A stretch of DNA of 64,000 bases from Streptomyces indicus (GTDB taxonomy: Bacteria; Actinomycetota; Actinomycetes; Streptomycetales; Streptomycetaceae), in NCBI RefSeq assembly GCF_900100315.1, contig NZ_FNFF01000022.1, positions 1-64,000 of the forward strand, given 5' to 3'. This document shows, piece by piece, positions 19,622 to 29,245 of the stretch (its first letter is position 1; every line of letters begins with the position of its first letter). The notes below the pieces were generated by a model. It searched no databases. It was given only the letters and a program-made list of their open reading frames with translations, and had not been told where the DNA came from. A program made the translations under genes and the position numbers.

Positions 19622-20451
19622 TTGGCAGCCTCCTGACCCCTGCCGAGCCGCTCCTCGGAGCGCTGTTCCAGAGCCGCGAGGTCCCGCAGCGCCTCCGTGG
19701 ACACGTCGCGGATCTGACCGCGGTCGCGCAGGGTCTTCATCACCGTCAGCTCGGACGGGGTGCCGTCGGGCAGCAGGCCGGCGATGTCCACCGCGTTGTG
19801 CCGGGCGTAGACACCGGGCGCCGGCAGCGGCGGCAGGTGCTTGCCCTCGCGTACACGCTGCTCGGCCAGCTCGCGCTGGGTCTTGGCGCGCTCGGTGCGC
19901 TCGCGGTGCGTGAGCACCATCGCGCCGACGGCGGCCGTGATGAGCAGGGCGCCGGTGATCTCGAAGGCGAACACGTACTTGGTGAAGATGAGGGCGGCGA
20001 GGCCCTCCACGTTCCCGCCCGCGTTGGCCGTGCCGAGGCCGTTGAACTCGGTGATCGCCGCGTTCCCGATCCCGCCCACGAGCAGGACCGCGAAGCCGAG
20101 GCCGCAGAGCAGGGCCAGCCAGCGCTGGCCCTTGATGGTCTCCTTCAGGGAGTCGGCCGCGGTGACACCGACGAGCATGACCACGAAGAGGAAGAGCATC
20201 ATGATCGCGCCGGTGTAGACGACGACCTGGACGATGCCCAGGAAGTACGCACCGTTGGCGAGGTAGAACACCGCCAGGATGATCATGGTGCCGGCCAGGC
20301 ACAGCGCGCTGTGCACGGCCTTCTTCATCAGGATCGTGCACAGCGCGCCGATCACGGCGACGGTGCCGAGCACCCAGAACTGGACGGCCTCACCGGTGGA
20401 GGTGGTGTAGGCGGCGAGGTCGGTCACCGCCTGGGAGGCGAGCGCGCTCAT
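19618..20451 (-). CDS. nuoJ: NADH-quinone oxidoreductase subunit J
   Basis: 277 residues; five membrane helices occupy the first two thirds, with QVVVYTGAIMMLFLFVVMLVGV as the conserved third helix (pi-bulge region). The C-terminal 90 residues (THRERTERAKTQRELAEQRV onward) form a charged cytoplasmic tail, longer than in E. coli NuoJ and common in actinobacteria. The ATG at 20451 overlaps the nuoI stop (ATGA). Confidence 0.95.
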   Translation of the reverse strand: MSALASQAVTDLAAYTTSTGEAVQFWVLGTVAVIGALCTILMKKAVHSALCLAGTMIILAVFYLANGAYFLGIVQVVVYTGAIMMLFLFVVMLVGVTAADSLKETIKGQRWLALLCGLGFAVLLVGGIGNAAITEFNGLGTANAGGNVEGLAALIFTKYVFAFEITGALLITAAVGAMVLTHRERTERAKTQRELAEQRVREGKHLPPLPAPGVYARHNAVDIAGLLPDGTPSELTVMKTLRDRGQIRDVSTEALRDLAALEQRSEERLGRGQEAAK

Positions 20452-21170
20452 CGGCCGATCACCTTCCCCGAAGCGGGCTCCTCCGGACCGAAGGTCGACT
20501 CCGCCTCCTGCACCACTTCGCCCTTCGACACCGCGGGCTGCTGGACGGTGCCGGGCGCGGCCTCGGTGACGAGACCCCGGTAGTAGTCGCCCTCGTCCAT
20601 GCCCGGGTAGATCGCGTGCGGGCTGTCGACCATGCCCTCTTCGAGCCCGGCGAGCAACTGCTCCTTGGTGTAGATGAGGTTGGCGCGGCTGGAGTCGGCC
20701 AGCTCGAACTCGTTCGTCATCGTGAGCGCCCGGGTCGGGCAGGCCTCGATGCAGAGCCCGCACAGAATGCAGCGCGCGTAATTGATCTGGTAGACGCGGC
20801 CGTAGCGCTCACCCGGCGAGTAGCGCTCCTCGTCCGTGTTGTCCGCGCCCTCCACGTAGATCGCGTCGGCGGGACAGGCCCAGGCGCACAGTTCGCAGCC
20901 GACGCACTTCTCGAGTCCGTCGGGGTGCCGGTTGAGCTGGTGCCGGCCGTGGAAGCGCGGCGCCGTGGTCTTCTGCTGCTCCGGGTACTGCTCCGTGAGC
21001 CGCTTCTTGAACATGGCCTTGAAGGTCACGCCGAACCCGGCGACGGGGTTGTGGAACCCCTGCGCCGTGTCCTTGCCTTCGACCGGTTCCGCGCCGGACG
21101 CCTGAGCCGGCAGGCCGGCGCCTCCGGTCGGCGCAGTGGACTCGATGGCCTTCCCATTCTCCTCAGACAC
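20448..21170 (-). CDS. nuoI: NADH-quinone oxidoreductase subunit I
   Basis: 240 residues. Two 4Fe-4S motifs, CVGCELCAWACP and CILCGLCIEACP, bind clusters N6a and N6b that pass electrons towards N2. N- and C-terminal extensions are Glu/Pro-rich. The start is the GTG at 21170 with AAAGGAGG upstream; it overlaps the end of nuoH by 8 bases. Confidence 0.95.
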   Translation of the reverse strand: MSEENGKAIESTAPTGGAGLPAQASGAEPVEGKDTAQGFHNPVAGFGVTFKAMFKKRLTEQYPEQQKTTAPRFHGRHQLNRHPDGLEKCVGCELCAWACPADAIYVEGADNTDEERYSPGERYGRVYQINYARCILCGLCIEACPTRALTMTNEFELADSSRANLIYTKEQLLAGLEEGMVDSPHAIYPGMDEGDYYRGLVTEAAPGTVQQPAVSKGEVVQEAESTFGPEEPASGKVIGR

Positions 21171-22512
21171 CGTCAGCCTCCTTTCCGTCACTGGGAGTAT
21201 CCGACCCGCCACTGACAACCAACTCCCGCTCGTGCCTGGGCCGTCGGCGCGGCACGGGCGGCAGGGTCTGACCGGGCTTCGGCGGTACGGGGAAGCCGCC
21301 GGCCATCGGGTCGAAGACCTCCGGGGCCTGCTCGGCCTCCGTGTCCTTCTCCTTGCCGCGGAACATGTCCACCACGAAGGAGAGGAGCAGCAGGGCGAGG
21401 ACGCCGCCGCCCACGTACATCACGATCTCGGAGAAGTCGTAGTTCTCGTTACGGAGCGTCCGCACGGTCGCGACGAGCATCAGCCAGACCACGGAGACCG
21501 GGATGAGCACCTTCCAGCCGAGCTTCATCAGCTGGTCGTAGCGCACACGCGGGAGCGTGCCGCGCAGCCAGATGAAGAAGAACAGCAGCAGCTGGACCTT
21601 GACGATGAACCAGAGCATCGGCCACCAGCCGTAGTTGGCGCCCTCCCAGAAGGTGCTGATCGGGTACGGGGCCCGCCAGCCGCCCAGGAAGAGGGTGGTC
21701 GCCACGGCCGAGACCGTCACCATGTTCACGTACTCGGCGAGCATGAAGAGCGCGAACTTGATGGAGGAGTACTCGGTGTTGAAGCCGCCGACCAGGTCGC
21801 CCTCGGACTCCGGCATGTCGAACGGGGCGCGGTTGGTCTCGCCGACCATGGTCACGATGTAGAGCAGGAACGAGACCGGCAGGAGCAGGATGTACCACCT
21901 GTCCCCCTGCGCCTCCACGATCGTCGAGGTCGACATCGAGCCCGAGTAGAGGAAGACGGAGGCGAAGGCCGCACCCATGGCGATCTCGTACGAGATCATC
22001 TGGGCGCAGGAGCGCAGACCGCCGAGCAGCGGGTACGTGGAGCCGGAGGACCAGCCCGCGAGCACGATGCCGTAGATGCCGACCGAGGCGACCGCGAGGA
22101 TGTAGAGCATCGCGATCGGCAGGTCGGTGAGCTGCATCGTGGTGCGCTGGCCGAAGATCGACACCTGGTTGTCGGCGGGCCCGAAGGGGATCACCGCGAT
22201 CGCCATGAAGGCCGGGATGGCCGCGACGATCGGCGCCAGGATGTACACCACCTTGTCGGCGCGCTTGACGATGACGTCTTCCTTGAGCATCAGCTTCACG
22301 CCGTCCGCGAGGGACTGGAGAAGTCCCCACGGGCCGTGGCGGTTGGGGCCGATGCGCAGCTGCATCCAGGCGACGACCTTGCGCTCCCACACGATGGAGA
22401 GCAGCACGGTCACCATCAGGAACGCGAAGCAGAAGACCGCCTTGACGGCGACGAGCCACCACGGGTCGGTGCCGAACATCGACAGGTCCTCTGCGGCAAG
22501 CGGGGTCATCAT
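21163..22512 (-). CDS. nuoH: NADH-quinone oxidoreductase subunit H
   Basis: 449 residues with about eight membrane helices; it forms the quinone-binding chamber with NuoB and NuoD. ERKVVAWMQLRIGPNRHGPWG and ETNRAPFDMPESEGDLVGGFNTEYSS are the family signatures, carrying the conserved acidic residues of the quinone site. A 60-residue charged C-terminal tail is added. Two ATGs (22512 and 22509) are in frame; the first overlaps the nuoG stop. Confidence 0.96.
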   Translation of the reverse strand: MMTPLAAEDLSMFGTDPWWLVAVKAVFCFAFLMVTVLLSIVWERKVVAWMQLRIGPNRHGPWGLLQSLADGVKLMLKEDVIVKRADKVVYILAPIVAAIPAFMAIAVIPFGPADNQVSIFGQRTTMQLTDLPIAMLYILAVASVGIYGIVLAGWSSGSTYPLLGGLRSCAQMISYEIAMGAAFASVFLYSGSMSTSTIVEAQGDRWYILLLPVSFLLYIVTMVGETNRAPFDMPESEGDLVGGFNTEYSSIKFALFMLAEYVNMVTVSAVATTLFLGGWRAPYPISTFWEGANYGWWPMLWFIVKVQLLLFFFIWLRGTLPRVRYDQLMKLGWKVLIPVSVVWLMLVATVRTLRNENYDFSEIVMYVGGGVLALLLLSFVVDMFRGKEKDTEAEQAPEVFDPMAGGFPVPPKPGQTLPPVPRRRPRHERELVVSGGSDTPSDGKEADGV

Positions 22513-25007
22513 GCCTCCACCTCCGCCACTTCCGAAGTCACAGTTGCCGGGCCGATCTTGACCAGCTCACCGGGGCGGGCCCCGGTGTCGGAGGCGACGC
22601 CGCCGCCCGCCGAGTTCAGCGGGAGCCAGACCACGCGGTCGGGCATCTCGGTGACCTGGAGCGGCAGCTGAACGGAGCCGGCGGGGCCGGTGACCGCGAG
22701 CTCGTCTCCGTCCTTGACCCCGGCCTCGGCCGCGGTGGCGGCGGAGACCCGGGCGACGGCGGCGTGCCGCGTACCGGCGAGCGCCTCGTCGCCCTCCTGG
22801 AGCCGGCCCTGGTCGAGCAGCAGCCGGTGGCCGGCGAGCACCGCCTCGCCCGAGCCCGGACGGGGCAACGGCCCGGCGGTCTCCAGCGGTTCGGTGGCGC
22901 GCGGTCCGTCCCAGGGGCCGAGCCGGTCCAGCTCGCGGTGGATGGACGCGTTGTCCGGCAGCGCGAGGTGGACGTCCATCGCGTCCGCGAGCATGTGCAG
23001 CACGCGGGCGTCGGTGGGCGACAGGGCGCGGGTCATGTGGTCCGGCTTGATCGCGGCCTCGAACGGCCTTGCCCGGCCTTCCCAGTTGAGGAAGGTGCCG
23101 GCCTTCTCCACGACCGCGGCCACCGGCAGGACGACGTCGGCCACGGCGGTGACCTCGCTCGGCCGCAGTTCGAGCGAGACCACGAAGGCCGCGCTGAGCG
23201 CCTCGCGCGCGCGGGCCGGGTCCGGCAGGTCCGCGACCTCGACGCCGGCCACGACCAGCGCGCCGAGCTCTCCGGTGGCGGCGGCCTCGACGATCTGGCC
23301 GGTGTCGCGCCCGTAGCGGTGCGGGAGTTCGGCCACACCCCAGGCGACGGCGACTTCCTCGCGGGCCCGCGGGTCGGTCGCCGGACGCCCGGCCGGGAGC
23401 AGCGAGGGCAGCGCGCCCGCCTCGATGGCGCCGCGCTCCCCCGCCCTGCGCGGGATCCACAGGAGCTGGGCGCCGGTGGCGGTGGCCGCGCGCATCGCCG
23501 CGGTCAGCGCGCCCGCGACGGACGCGAGCCGCTCACCGACGATGATCACGGAGCCTTCACCGCGCAGCGCCTCGGCCGCCTTCGCGCCCTCCTCGTCGAG
23601 CCCGACGCCGGAGGCGAGCGCGTCCAGCCACTCGGTCTCGGTGCCGGGCGCGGCGGGAAGCAGCGTGCCGCCGGCCTTCTCCAATCCCCGCGTCGCGTAC
23701 GGCGCGAGGCCGAAGGTGCGCTGGCCGGACTTGCGCCAGGCCTTGCGCAGCTTCAGGAAGACGCCGGGCGCCTCCTCCTCGGCCTCGATGCCGACGAGCA
23801 GCACCGCGGGCGCCTTCTCCAGCTTCGTGTACGTGACTCCGGAACCGTCGAGGTCACGGCCGCGGCCCGCCACCGCGGCGGCCAGGAAGTCGGCCTCCTC
23901 GGAGGAGTGGACGCGGGCCCGGAAGTCGACGTCGTTGGTGTCGAGGGCCACGCGCGCGAACTTGCTGTACGCGTAGGAGTCCTCGACGGTCAGGCGGCCG
24001 CCGGCCAGAACTCCCGCGCGGCCACGGGCGGCGAGCAGTCCCTCAGCGGCCTTTTCGAGAGCCTCCGGCCAGGACGCGGGCTCTAGAACGCCTTCGGCAT
24101 TCCGTACGAGAGGAGTCGTGAGCCGGTCGCGCTGCTGCGCGTACCGGAACCCGAACCGCCCCTTGTCGCAGATCCACTCCTCGTTGACCTCGGGGTCCTC
24201 GGCGGCGAGCCGCCGCATGACCTTGCCGCGCCGGTGGTCGGTGCGGGTGGCGCAGCCGCCCGCGCAGTGCTCGCACACGCTCGGGGACGACACGAGGTCG
24301 AAGGGGCGCGAGCGGAAGCGGTACGCGGCCGAAGTGAGCGCGCCCACCGGGCAGATCTGGATGGTGTTCCCGGAGAAGTACGACTCGAAGGGGTCGCCCT
24401 CGCCGGTGCCGACCTGCTGCAAAGCACCGCGCTCGATCAGCTCGATCATCGGGTCGCCCGCGATCTGGTTCGAGAAGCGGGTGCAGCGCGCGCAGAGCAC
24501 GCAGCGCTCGCGGTCGAGCAGCACCTGGGTCGAGATCGGCACGGGCTTCTCGTACGTGCGCTTCTTGCCCTCGAAGCGCGAGTCCGCCTGGCCGTGCGAC
24601 ATGGCCTGGTTCTGCAGCGGGCACTCGCCGCCCTTGTCGCAGACCGGGCAGTCCAGCGGGTGGTTGATGAGCAGGAGCTCCATCACACCCTTCTGCGCCT
24701 TCTCCGCGACCGGCGAGGTCAGGTGGGTCTTGACCACCATGCCGTCGGTGCAGGTGATGGTGCAGGAGGCCATGGGCTTGCGCTGCCCCTCGACCTCGAC
24801 GATGCACTGCCGGCAGGCGCCGGCCGGGTCGAGCGCCGGGTGGTCGCAGAAGCGCGGGATCTCGATGCCGAGCTGCTCGGCGGCCCGGATGACGAGGGTG
24901 CCCTTGGGCACGCTCATCTCCACGCCGTCGATGGTCAGCGAGACCAGGTCCTCCGGCGGGACCGCCGCCTCTCCGCCCCCCGCGGGAGCGTTCGTCGTGA
25001 CGGTCAT
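22509..25007 (-). CDS. nuoG: NADH-quinone oxidoreductase subunit G
   Basis: 832 residues, the iron-sulphur subunit of the peripheral arm. The N-terminal part binds a 2Fe-2S cluster (CDHPALDPAGACRQC) and two 4Fe-4S clusters (CPVCDKGGECPLQ and CVLCARCTRF). CEHCAGGCATRTD followed by WICDKGRF shows that the extra N7 cluster ligands are present. The rest is the molybdopterin-oxidoreductase-like domain, which has lost catalysis in complex I. The ATG at 25007 overlaps the nuoF stop; upstream in-frame residues are not NuoG-like. Confidence 0.96.
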   Translation of the reverse strand: MTVTTNAPAGGGEAAVPPEDLVSLTIDGVEMSVPKGTLVIRAAEQLGIEIPRFCDHPALDPAGACRQCIVEVEGQRKPMASCTITCTDGMVVKTHLTSPVAEKAQKGVMELLLINHPLDCPVCDKGGECPLQNQAMSHGQADSRFEGKKRTYEKPVPISTQVLLDRERCVLCARCTRFSNQIAGDPMIELIERGALQQVGTGEGDPFESYFSGNTIQICPVGALTSAAYRFRSRPFDLVSSPSVCEHCAGGCATRTDHRRGKVMRRLAAEDPEVNEEWICDKGRFGFRYAQQRDRLTTPLVRNAEGVLEPASWPEALEKAAEGLLAARGRAGVLAGGRLTVEDSYAYSKFARVALDTNDVDFRARVHSSEEADFLAAAVAGRGRDLDGSGVTYTKLEKAPAVLLVGIEAEEEAPGVFLKLRKAWRKSGQRTFGLAPYATRGLEKAGGTLLPAAPGTETEWLDALASGVGLDEEGAKAAEALRGEGSVIIVGERLASVAGALTAAMRAATATGAQLLWIPRRAGERGAIEAGALPSLLPAGRPATDPRAREEVAVAWGVAELPHRYGRDTGQIVEAAATGELGALVVAGVEVADLPDPARAREALSAAFVVSLELRPSEVTAVADVVLPVAAVVEKAGTFLNWEGRARPFEAAIKPDHMTRALSPTDARVLHMLADAMDVHLALPDNASIHRELDRLGPWDGPRATEPLETAGPLPRPGSGEAVLAGHRLLLDQGRLQEGDEALAGTRHAAVARVSAATAAEAGVKDGDELAVTGPAGSVQLPLQVTEMPDRVVWLPLNSAGGGVASDTGARPGELVKIGPATVTSEVAEVEA

Positions 25008-26353
25008 GCGTTCACCTCCGCGTGCTTGTCCGCCCACAGGGTCGACTTGGCGGGGTCGAAGGGGCAGCCCTTGCCGGTGATGTGCTGCTCGTACTCCTCG
25101 CGGAAGTACTTGAGCGAGGAGAAGATCGGCGAGGCGGCGCCGTCGCCGAGGGCGCAGAAGGACTTGCCGTTGATGTTGTCGGCGATGTCGTTCAGCTTGT
25201 CGAGGTCGGACATCTGTCCCTTGCCGGCCTCGATGTCACGGAGCAACTGCACCAGCCAGTACGTGCCTTCGCGGCAGGGGGTGCACTTGCCGCAGGACTC
25301 GTGGGCGTAGAACTCGGTCCAGCGCGTGACCGCCCGGACGACGCAGGTGGTCTCGTCGAAGCACTGGAGGGCCTTGGTGCCGAGCATGGATCCCGCGGCG
25401 CCCACGCCCTCGTAGTCCAGGGGGACGTCGAGGTGCTCGTCCGTGAACATGGGGGTGGAGGATCCGCCCGGCGTCCAGAACTTCAGCCGGTGTCCGGGCC
25501 GCATCCCGCCGCTCATGTCGAGGAGTTGGCGCAGCGTGATCCCGAGCGGGGCCTCGTACTGGCCGGGACTCGCCACATGGCCGCTGAGCGAGTACAGCGT
25601 GAAGCCCGGGGACTTCTCGCTGCCCATCGACTTGAACCAGTCCTTGCCCTTGTTGAGGATCGCGGGAACAGACGCGATGGACTCCACGTTGTTCACCACA
25701 GTGGGGCACGCGTACAGACCCGCGACCGCGGGGAAGGGGGGACGGAGCCTGGGCTGGCCGCGACGCCCTTCGAGCGAGTCGAGCAGGGCCGTTTCCTCGC
25801 CGCAGATGTACGCGCCGGCGCCGGCGTGCACGGTGAGTTCGAGGTTCAGCCCGCTGCCGAGGATGTTCTCGCCGAGGAAGCCGGCCTCGTATGCCTCGCG
25901 TACGGCCTCGTGCAACCGCCGCAGGACGGGGACGACTTCACCGCGCAGGTAGATGAAGGCGTGCGAGGACCGGATCGCGTAACAGGCGATCACGATGCCC
26001 TCGATCAGGCTGTGCGGGTTGGCGAAGAGGAGCGGGATGTCCTTGCAGGTCCCGGGCTCCGACTCGTCCGCGTTCACCACCAGGTAGTGCGGCTTGCCGT
26101 CCCCCTGCGGGATGAACTGCCACTTCATGCCGGTCGGGAAGCCGGCGCCGCCGCGGCCGCGCAGACCGGAGTCCTTCACGTACGCGATGAGGTCGTCCGG
26201 GGACATCGCGAGCGCCTTGCGCAGGCCCTCGTACCCCTCGTGGCGCCGGTAGGTCTCCAGCGTCCAGGGCTTCTCCTCGTCCCAGAACGCGGAGAGCACC
26301 GGGGCGAGCAGCTTCTCCGGGCTTGTTTCGTTGATCTCGGCTGCCAAGGTCAT
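25004..26353 (-). CDS. nuoF: NADH-quinone oxidoreductase subunit F
   Basis: 449 residues, the NADH-oxidising flavoprotein. GRGGAGFPTGMKW and ADESEPGTCKD belong to the NADH/FMN sites, and ESCGKCTPCREGT plus a later FCALGDGAASP cysteine bind 4Fe-4S cluster N3. The ATG start overlaps the nuoE stop by one base (TGATG). Confidence 0.96.
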   Translation of the reverse strand: MTLAAEINETSPEKLLAPVLSAFWDEEKPWTLETYRRHEGYEGLRKALAMSPDDLIAYVKDSGLRGRGGAGFPTGMKWQFIPQGDGKPHYLVVNADESEPGTCKDIPLLFANPHSLIEGIVIACYAIRSSHAFIYLRGEVVPVLRRLHEAVREAYEAGFLGENILGSGLNLELTVHAGAGAYICGEETALLDSLEGRRGQPRLRPPFPAVAGLYACPTVVNNVESIASVPAILNKGKDWFKSMGSEKSPGFTLYSLSGHVASPGQYEAPLGITLRQLLDMSGGMRPGHRLKFWTPGGSSTPMFTDEHLDVPLDYEGVGAAGSMLGTKALQCFDETTCVVRAVTRWTEFYAHESCGKCTPCREGTYWLVQLLRDIEAGKGQMSDLDKLNDIADNINGKSFCALGDGAASPIFSSLKYFREEYEQHITGKGCPFDPAKSTLWADKHAEVNA

Positions 26354-27192
26354 CACTCCCCCTCCTCGGCGGTGGGGCCTGCCGGGTGGGCCGGGTCGGA
26401 GGCCGAGGTGTCCTGCGGCGCGTCGTGCGAGGACAGGTGCTCGGCCGGGCGCTCGTCCCGCAGGGCCTCGCCGCGCGGGTGGACGACGCGGGCCGGTGCC
26501 ACCTCGCCCTTCGCGAGACGCAGCCCGATGAGCGAGGCGGGCCCGGCGCCGCCGGACTCGTCCACCGCGCCTTCGCGCTGGTCGGGGAAGCCGGCCAGGA
26601 TGCGGGCGGTCTCCTTGAAGGTGCACAGCTTGGCGCCGCGTGTGGGCTGGACCTCGCGTCCGGCGCGCAGATCGTCGACCAACTGCCGTGCGCTGTCCGG
26701 GGTCTGGTTGTCGAAGAACTCCCAGTTGACCATCACCACGGGGGCGTAGTCGCAGGCCGCGTTGCACTCGATGTGCTCGAGGGTGACCTTGCCGTCCTCG
26801 GTGGTCTCGTTGTTGCCGACCCCCAGATACGACTTCAGGTCCTCGAAGATCGCGTCGCCGCCCATGACCGCGCACAGCGTGTTCGTGCAGACGCCGACCT
26901 GGTAGTCACCGCTCGGCTTGCGCCGGTACATGGTGTAGAAGGTCGCGACCGCCGTGACCTCGGCCGTGGTCAGGCCGAGCACATCGGCGCAGAACTGCAT
27001 GCCGGTCCGGGTGACATGACCCTCCTCGGACTGCACGAGGTGCAGCAGCGGAAGCAGCGCCGAGCGCGAGTCCGGGTAGCGGGCGATCACCTCCTTGGCG
27101 TCGGCTTCGAGCCGGGCACGGACGTCGGCCGGGTAGTCGGGGGCCGGCAGCTGGGGCATGCCCAGGCTGACGCCCTCTTGTGAAGTGGTCAC
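26353..27192 (-). CDS. nuoE: NADH-quinone oxidoreductase subunit E
   Basis: 279 residues. The thioredoxin-like domain carries the 2Fe-2S cluster N1a through CTNTLC and CNAACD. The C-terminal 80 residues, rich in Ala, Pro and Glu, extend beyond the E. coli length. The start is the GTG at 27192, overlapping the nuoD stop (GTGA). Confidence 0.95.
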   Translation of the reverse strand: MTTSQEGVSLGMPQLPAPDYPADVRARLEADAKEVIARYPDSRSALLPLLHLVQSEEGHVTRTGMQFCADVLGLTTAEVTAVATFYTMYRRKPSGDYQVGVCTNTLCAVMGGDAIFEDLKSYLGVGNNETTEDGKVTLEHIECNAACDYAPVVMVNWEFFDNQTPDSARQLVDDLRAGREVQPTRGAKLCTFKETARILAGFPDQREGAVDESGGAGPASLIGLRLAKGEVAPARVVHPRGEALRDERPAEHLSSHDAPQDTSASDPAHPAGPTAEEGE

Positions 27193-28511
27193 CGGTCGAC
27201 GCCTCCCATCACGGGGTCGATGGACGCGACGGCGACGATGACGTCGGCGACCTGGCCGCCCTCGCACATCGCCGCCATGGCCTGCAGGTTGGTGAAGGAC
27301 GGGTCGCGGAAATGGACCCGGTAGGGGCGGGTGCCGCCGTCGGAGACGACGTGCACGCCGAGCTCGCCCTTGGGCGATTCGACGGCCGCGTACGCCTGTC
27401 CCGGCGGGACCCGGAAGCCCTCGGTCACCAGCTTGAAGTGGTGGATCAGGGCCTCCATGGAGGTGCCCATGATGTTCTTGATGTGGTCGAGCGAGTTGCC
27501 CAACCCGTCCGGGCCGAGCGCGAGTTGCGCGGGCCAGGCGATCTTCTTGTCGGCCACCATGACCGGTCCCGGCTCCAGACGGTCCAGACACTGCTCGATG
27601 ATCCGCAGCGACTGCCGCATCTCTTCGAGCCGGATCAGGAAGCGCCCGTACGAGTCGCAGGTCTCGGCGGTCGGGACCTCGAAGTCGTACGTCTCGTAGC
27701 CGCAGTACGGGTCCGTCTTGCGCAGGTCGTGCGGGAGGCCGGCCGAGCGCAGGATCGGGCCCGTGGCGCCGAGGGCCATGCAGCCCGCGAGGTCGAGGTA
27801 GCCGACGTCCTGCATACGGGCCTTGAAGATCGGGTTCCCGGTGGCGAGCTTGTCGTACTCGGGAAGGTTCTTCTTCATGGTCTTCACGAACTCGCGCAGC
27901 TGGTCCATCGCGCCCGGCGGCAGGTCCTGGGCGAGACCGCCCGGCCGGATGTACGCGTGGTTCATGCGCAGACCGGTGATCAACTCGTACAGATCCAGGA
28001 TCAGTTCGCGGTCCCGGAACCCGTAGATCATGATCGTGGTCGCACCCAGCTCCATACCGCCGGTGGCGATGCAGACCAGGTGCGAGGAGAGTCGGTTCAG
28101 CTCCATGAGCAGGACGCGGATGATGTTCGCGCGGTCCGGGATCTGCTCCTCGATGCCGAGCAGCTTCTCCACGCCCAGGCAGTACGCCGTCTCGTTGAAG
28201 AACGGCGTCAGGTAGTCCATGCGCGTGACGAAGGTGGTGCCCTGCGTCCAGGTCCGGTACTCGAGGTTCTTCTCGATGCCGGTGTGCAGATAGCCGATGC
28301 CGCAGCGGGCCTCGGTGACCGTCTCGCCGTCGATCTCCAGGATCAGGCGGAGCACGCCGTGCGTGGACGGGTGCTGCGGGCCCATGTTGACGATGATGCG
28401 CTCGTCGTCGGACTTGGCCGCGGACTGGGCGATCTCGTCCCAGTCGCCACCGGTGACCGTATATACGGTCCCCTCGGTGGTCTCGCGTGCGGATGCGTGC
28501 GACGTGCTCAT
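27189..28511 (-). CDS. nuoD: NADH-quinone oxidoreductase subunit D
   Basis: 440 residues, the 49-kDa-type subunit derived from the large subunit of NiFe hydrogenases. GPQHPSTHGVLRL near the N-terminus contains the histidine of the quinone pocket; LTPFFNETAYCLGVEKL and ESPKGELGVHVVSDGG are further signatures. The four metal-ligand cysteines of hydrogenases are absent, as expected. The ATG at 28511 overlaps the nuoC stop. Confidence 0.96.
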   Translation of the reverse strand: MSTSHASARETTEGTVYTVTGGDWDEIAQSAAKSDDERIIVNMGPQHPSTHGVLRLILEIDGETVTEARCGIGYLHTGIEKNLEYRTWTQGTTFVTRMDYLTPFFNETAYCLGVEKLLGIEEQIPDRANIIRVLLMELNRLSSHLVCIATGGMELGATTIMIYGFRDRELILDLYELITGLRMNHAYIRPGGLAQDLPPGAMDQLREFVKTMKKNLPEYDKLATGNPIFKARMQDVGYLDLAGCMALGATGPILRSAGLPHDLRKTDPYCGYETYDFEVPTAETCDSYGRFLIRLEEMRQSLRIIEQCLDRLEPGPVMVADKKIAWPAQLALGPDGLGNSLDHIKNIMGTSMEALIHHFKLVTEGFRVPPGQAYAAVESPKGELGVHVVSDGGTRPYRVHFRDPSFTNLQAMAAMCEGGQVADVIVAVASIDPVMGGVDR

Positions 28512-29245
28512 GAGTACGACCTCCGCTGGTCCGGAGCCGGGATCTGGGCGCCCTTGTACTCGACGGCGATACCGCCGAGCGGATAGTCCTTGCGCTGCGG
28601 GAAGCCCTGCCAGTCGTCCGGCATCATGATCCGCGTCAGCGCCGGGTGACCGTCGAAGATCAGCCCGAAGAAGTCGTACGTCTCGCGCTCGTGCCAGTCG
28701 TTGGTCGGGTAGACGCCGACCAGGCTGGGCACGTGCGGATCGCTGTCCGGGGCGCTGACTTCGAGCCGGATAAGCCGGCCGTGCGTGAGCGAGCGCAGGT
28801 GGAAGACGGCGTGCAGCTCGCGGCCCTTGTCGTTCGGGTAGTGCACACCGGAGACGCCGGTGCACAGCTCGAAGCGCAGGGCCGGGTCGTCGCGCAGGGT
28901 GCGGGCGACCTGGACGAGGTGCTCGCGTACGACGTGGAAGGTGAGCTCGCCGCGGTCGACGACCGTCTTCTCGATGGCGTTCTCCGGAAGGAGGTCCTGC
29001 TCCTCCAGGGCGCCTTCGAGTTCGTCGGCCACCTCGTCGAACCAGCCGCCGTACGGCCGGGCGGACGGACCGGGCAGCCTGATCGAGCGGACGAGGCCGC
29101 CATAACCGGACGTATCACCGCCGTTGTTGGCGCCGAACATGCCGCGCTGGACGCGGATCTCCTCGCCGTGCTCGCCGCGCTGGCCGGGGAGGTTGGAGGC
29201 GCCGAGGTCCTTCTCGGGGTTCACGCCGTTGCTGTTCTCACTCAC
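28508..29245 (-). CDS. nuoC: NADH-quinone oxidoreductase subunit C
   Basis: 245 residues, the 30-kDa-type subunit. The signature is WHERETYDFFGLIFDGHPAL, followed by MMPDDWQGFPQRKDYPLGG. The N-terminal 90 residues are a lineage-type extension. The GTG at 29245 overlaps the nuoB stop as GTGA. Confidence 0.95.
   Translation of the reverse strand: MSENSNGVNPEKDLGASNLPGQRGEHGEEIRVQRGMFGANNGGDTSGYGGLVRSIRLPGPSARPYGGWFDEVADELEGALEEQDLLPENAIEKTVVDRGELTFHVVREHLVQVARTLRDDPALRFELCTGVSGVHYPNDKGRELHAVFHLRSLTHGRLIRLEVSAPDSDPHVPSLVGVYPTNDWHERETYDFFGLIFDGHPALTRIMMPDDWQGFPQRKDYPLGGIAVEYKGAQIPAPDQRRSYS

Noticed and set aside
17522..19636. A 704-codon open frame opposite nuoL and other very long antisense frames across the nuo operon
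   Set aside because: They are rich in Arg/Asp/Glu/His repeats that mirror membrane-protein codons on the other strand and have no domain.
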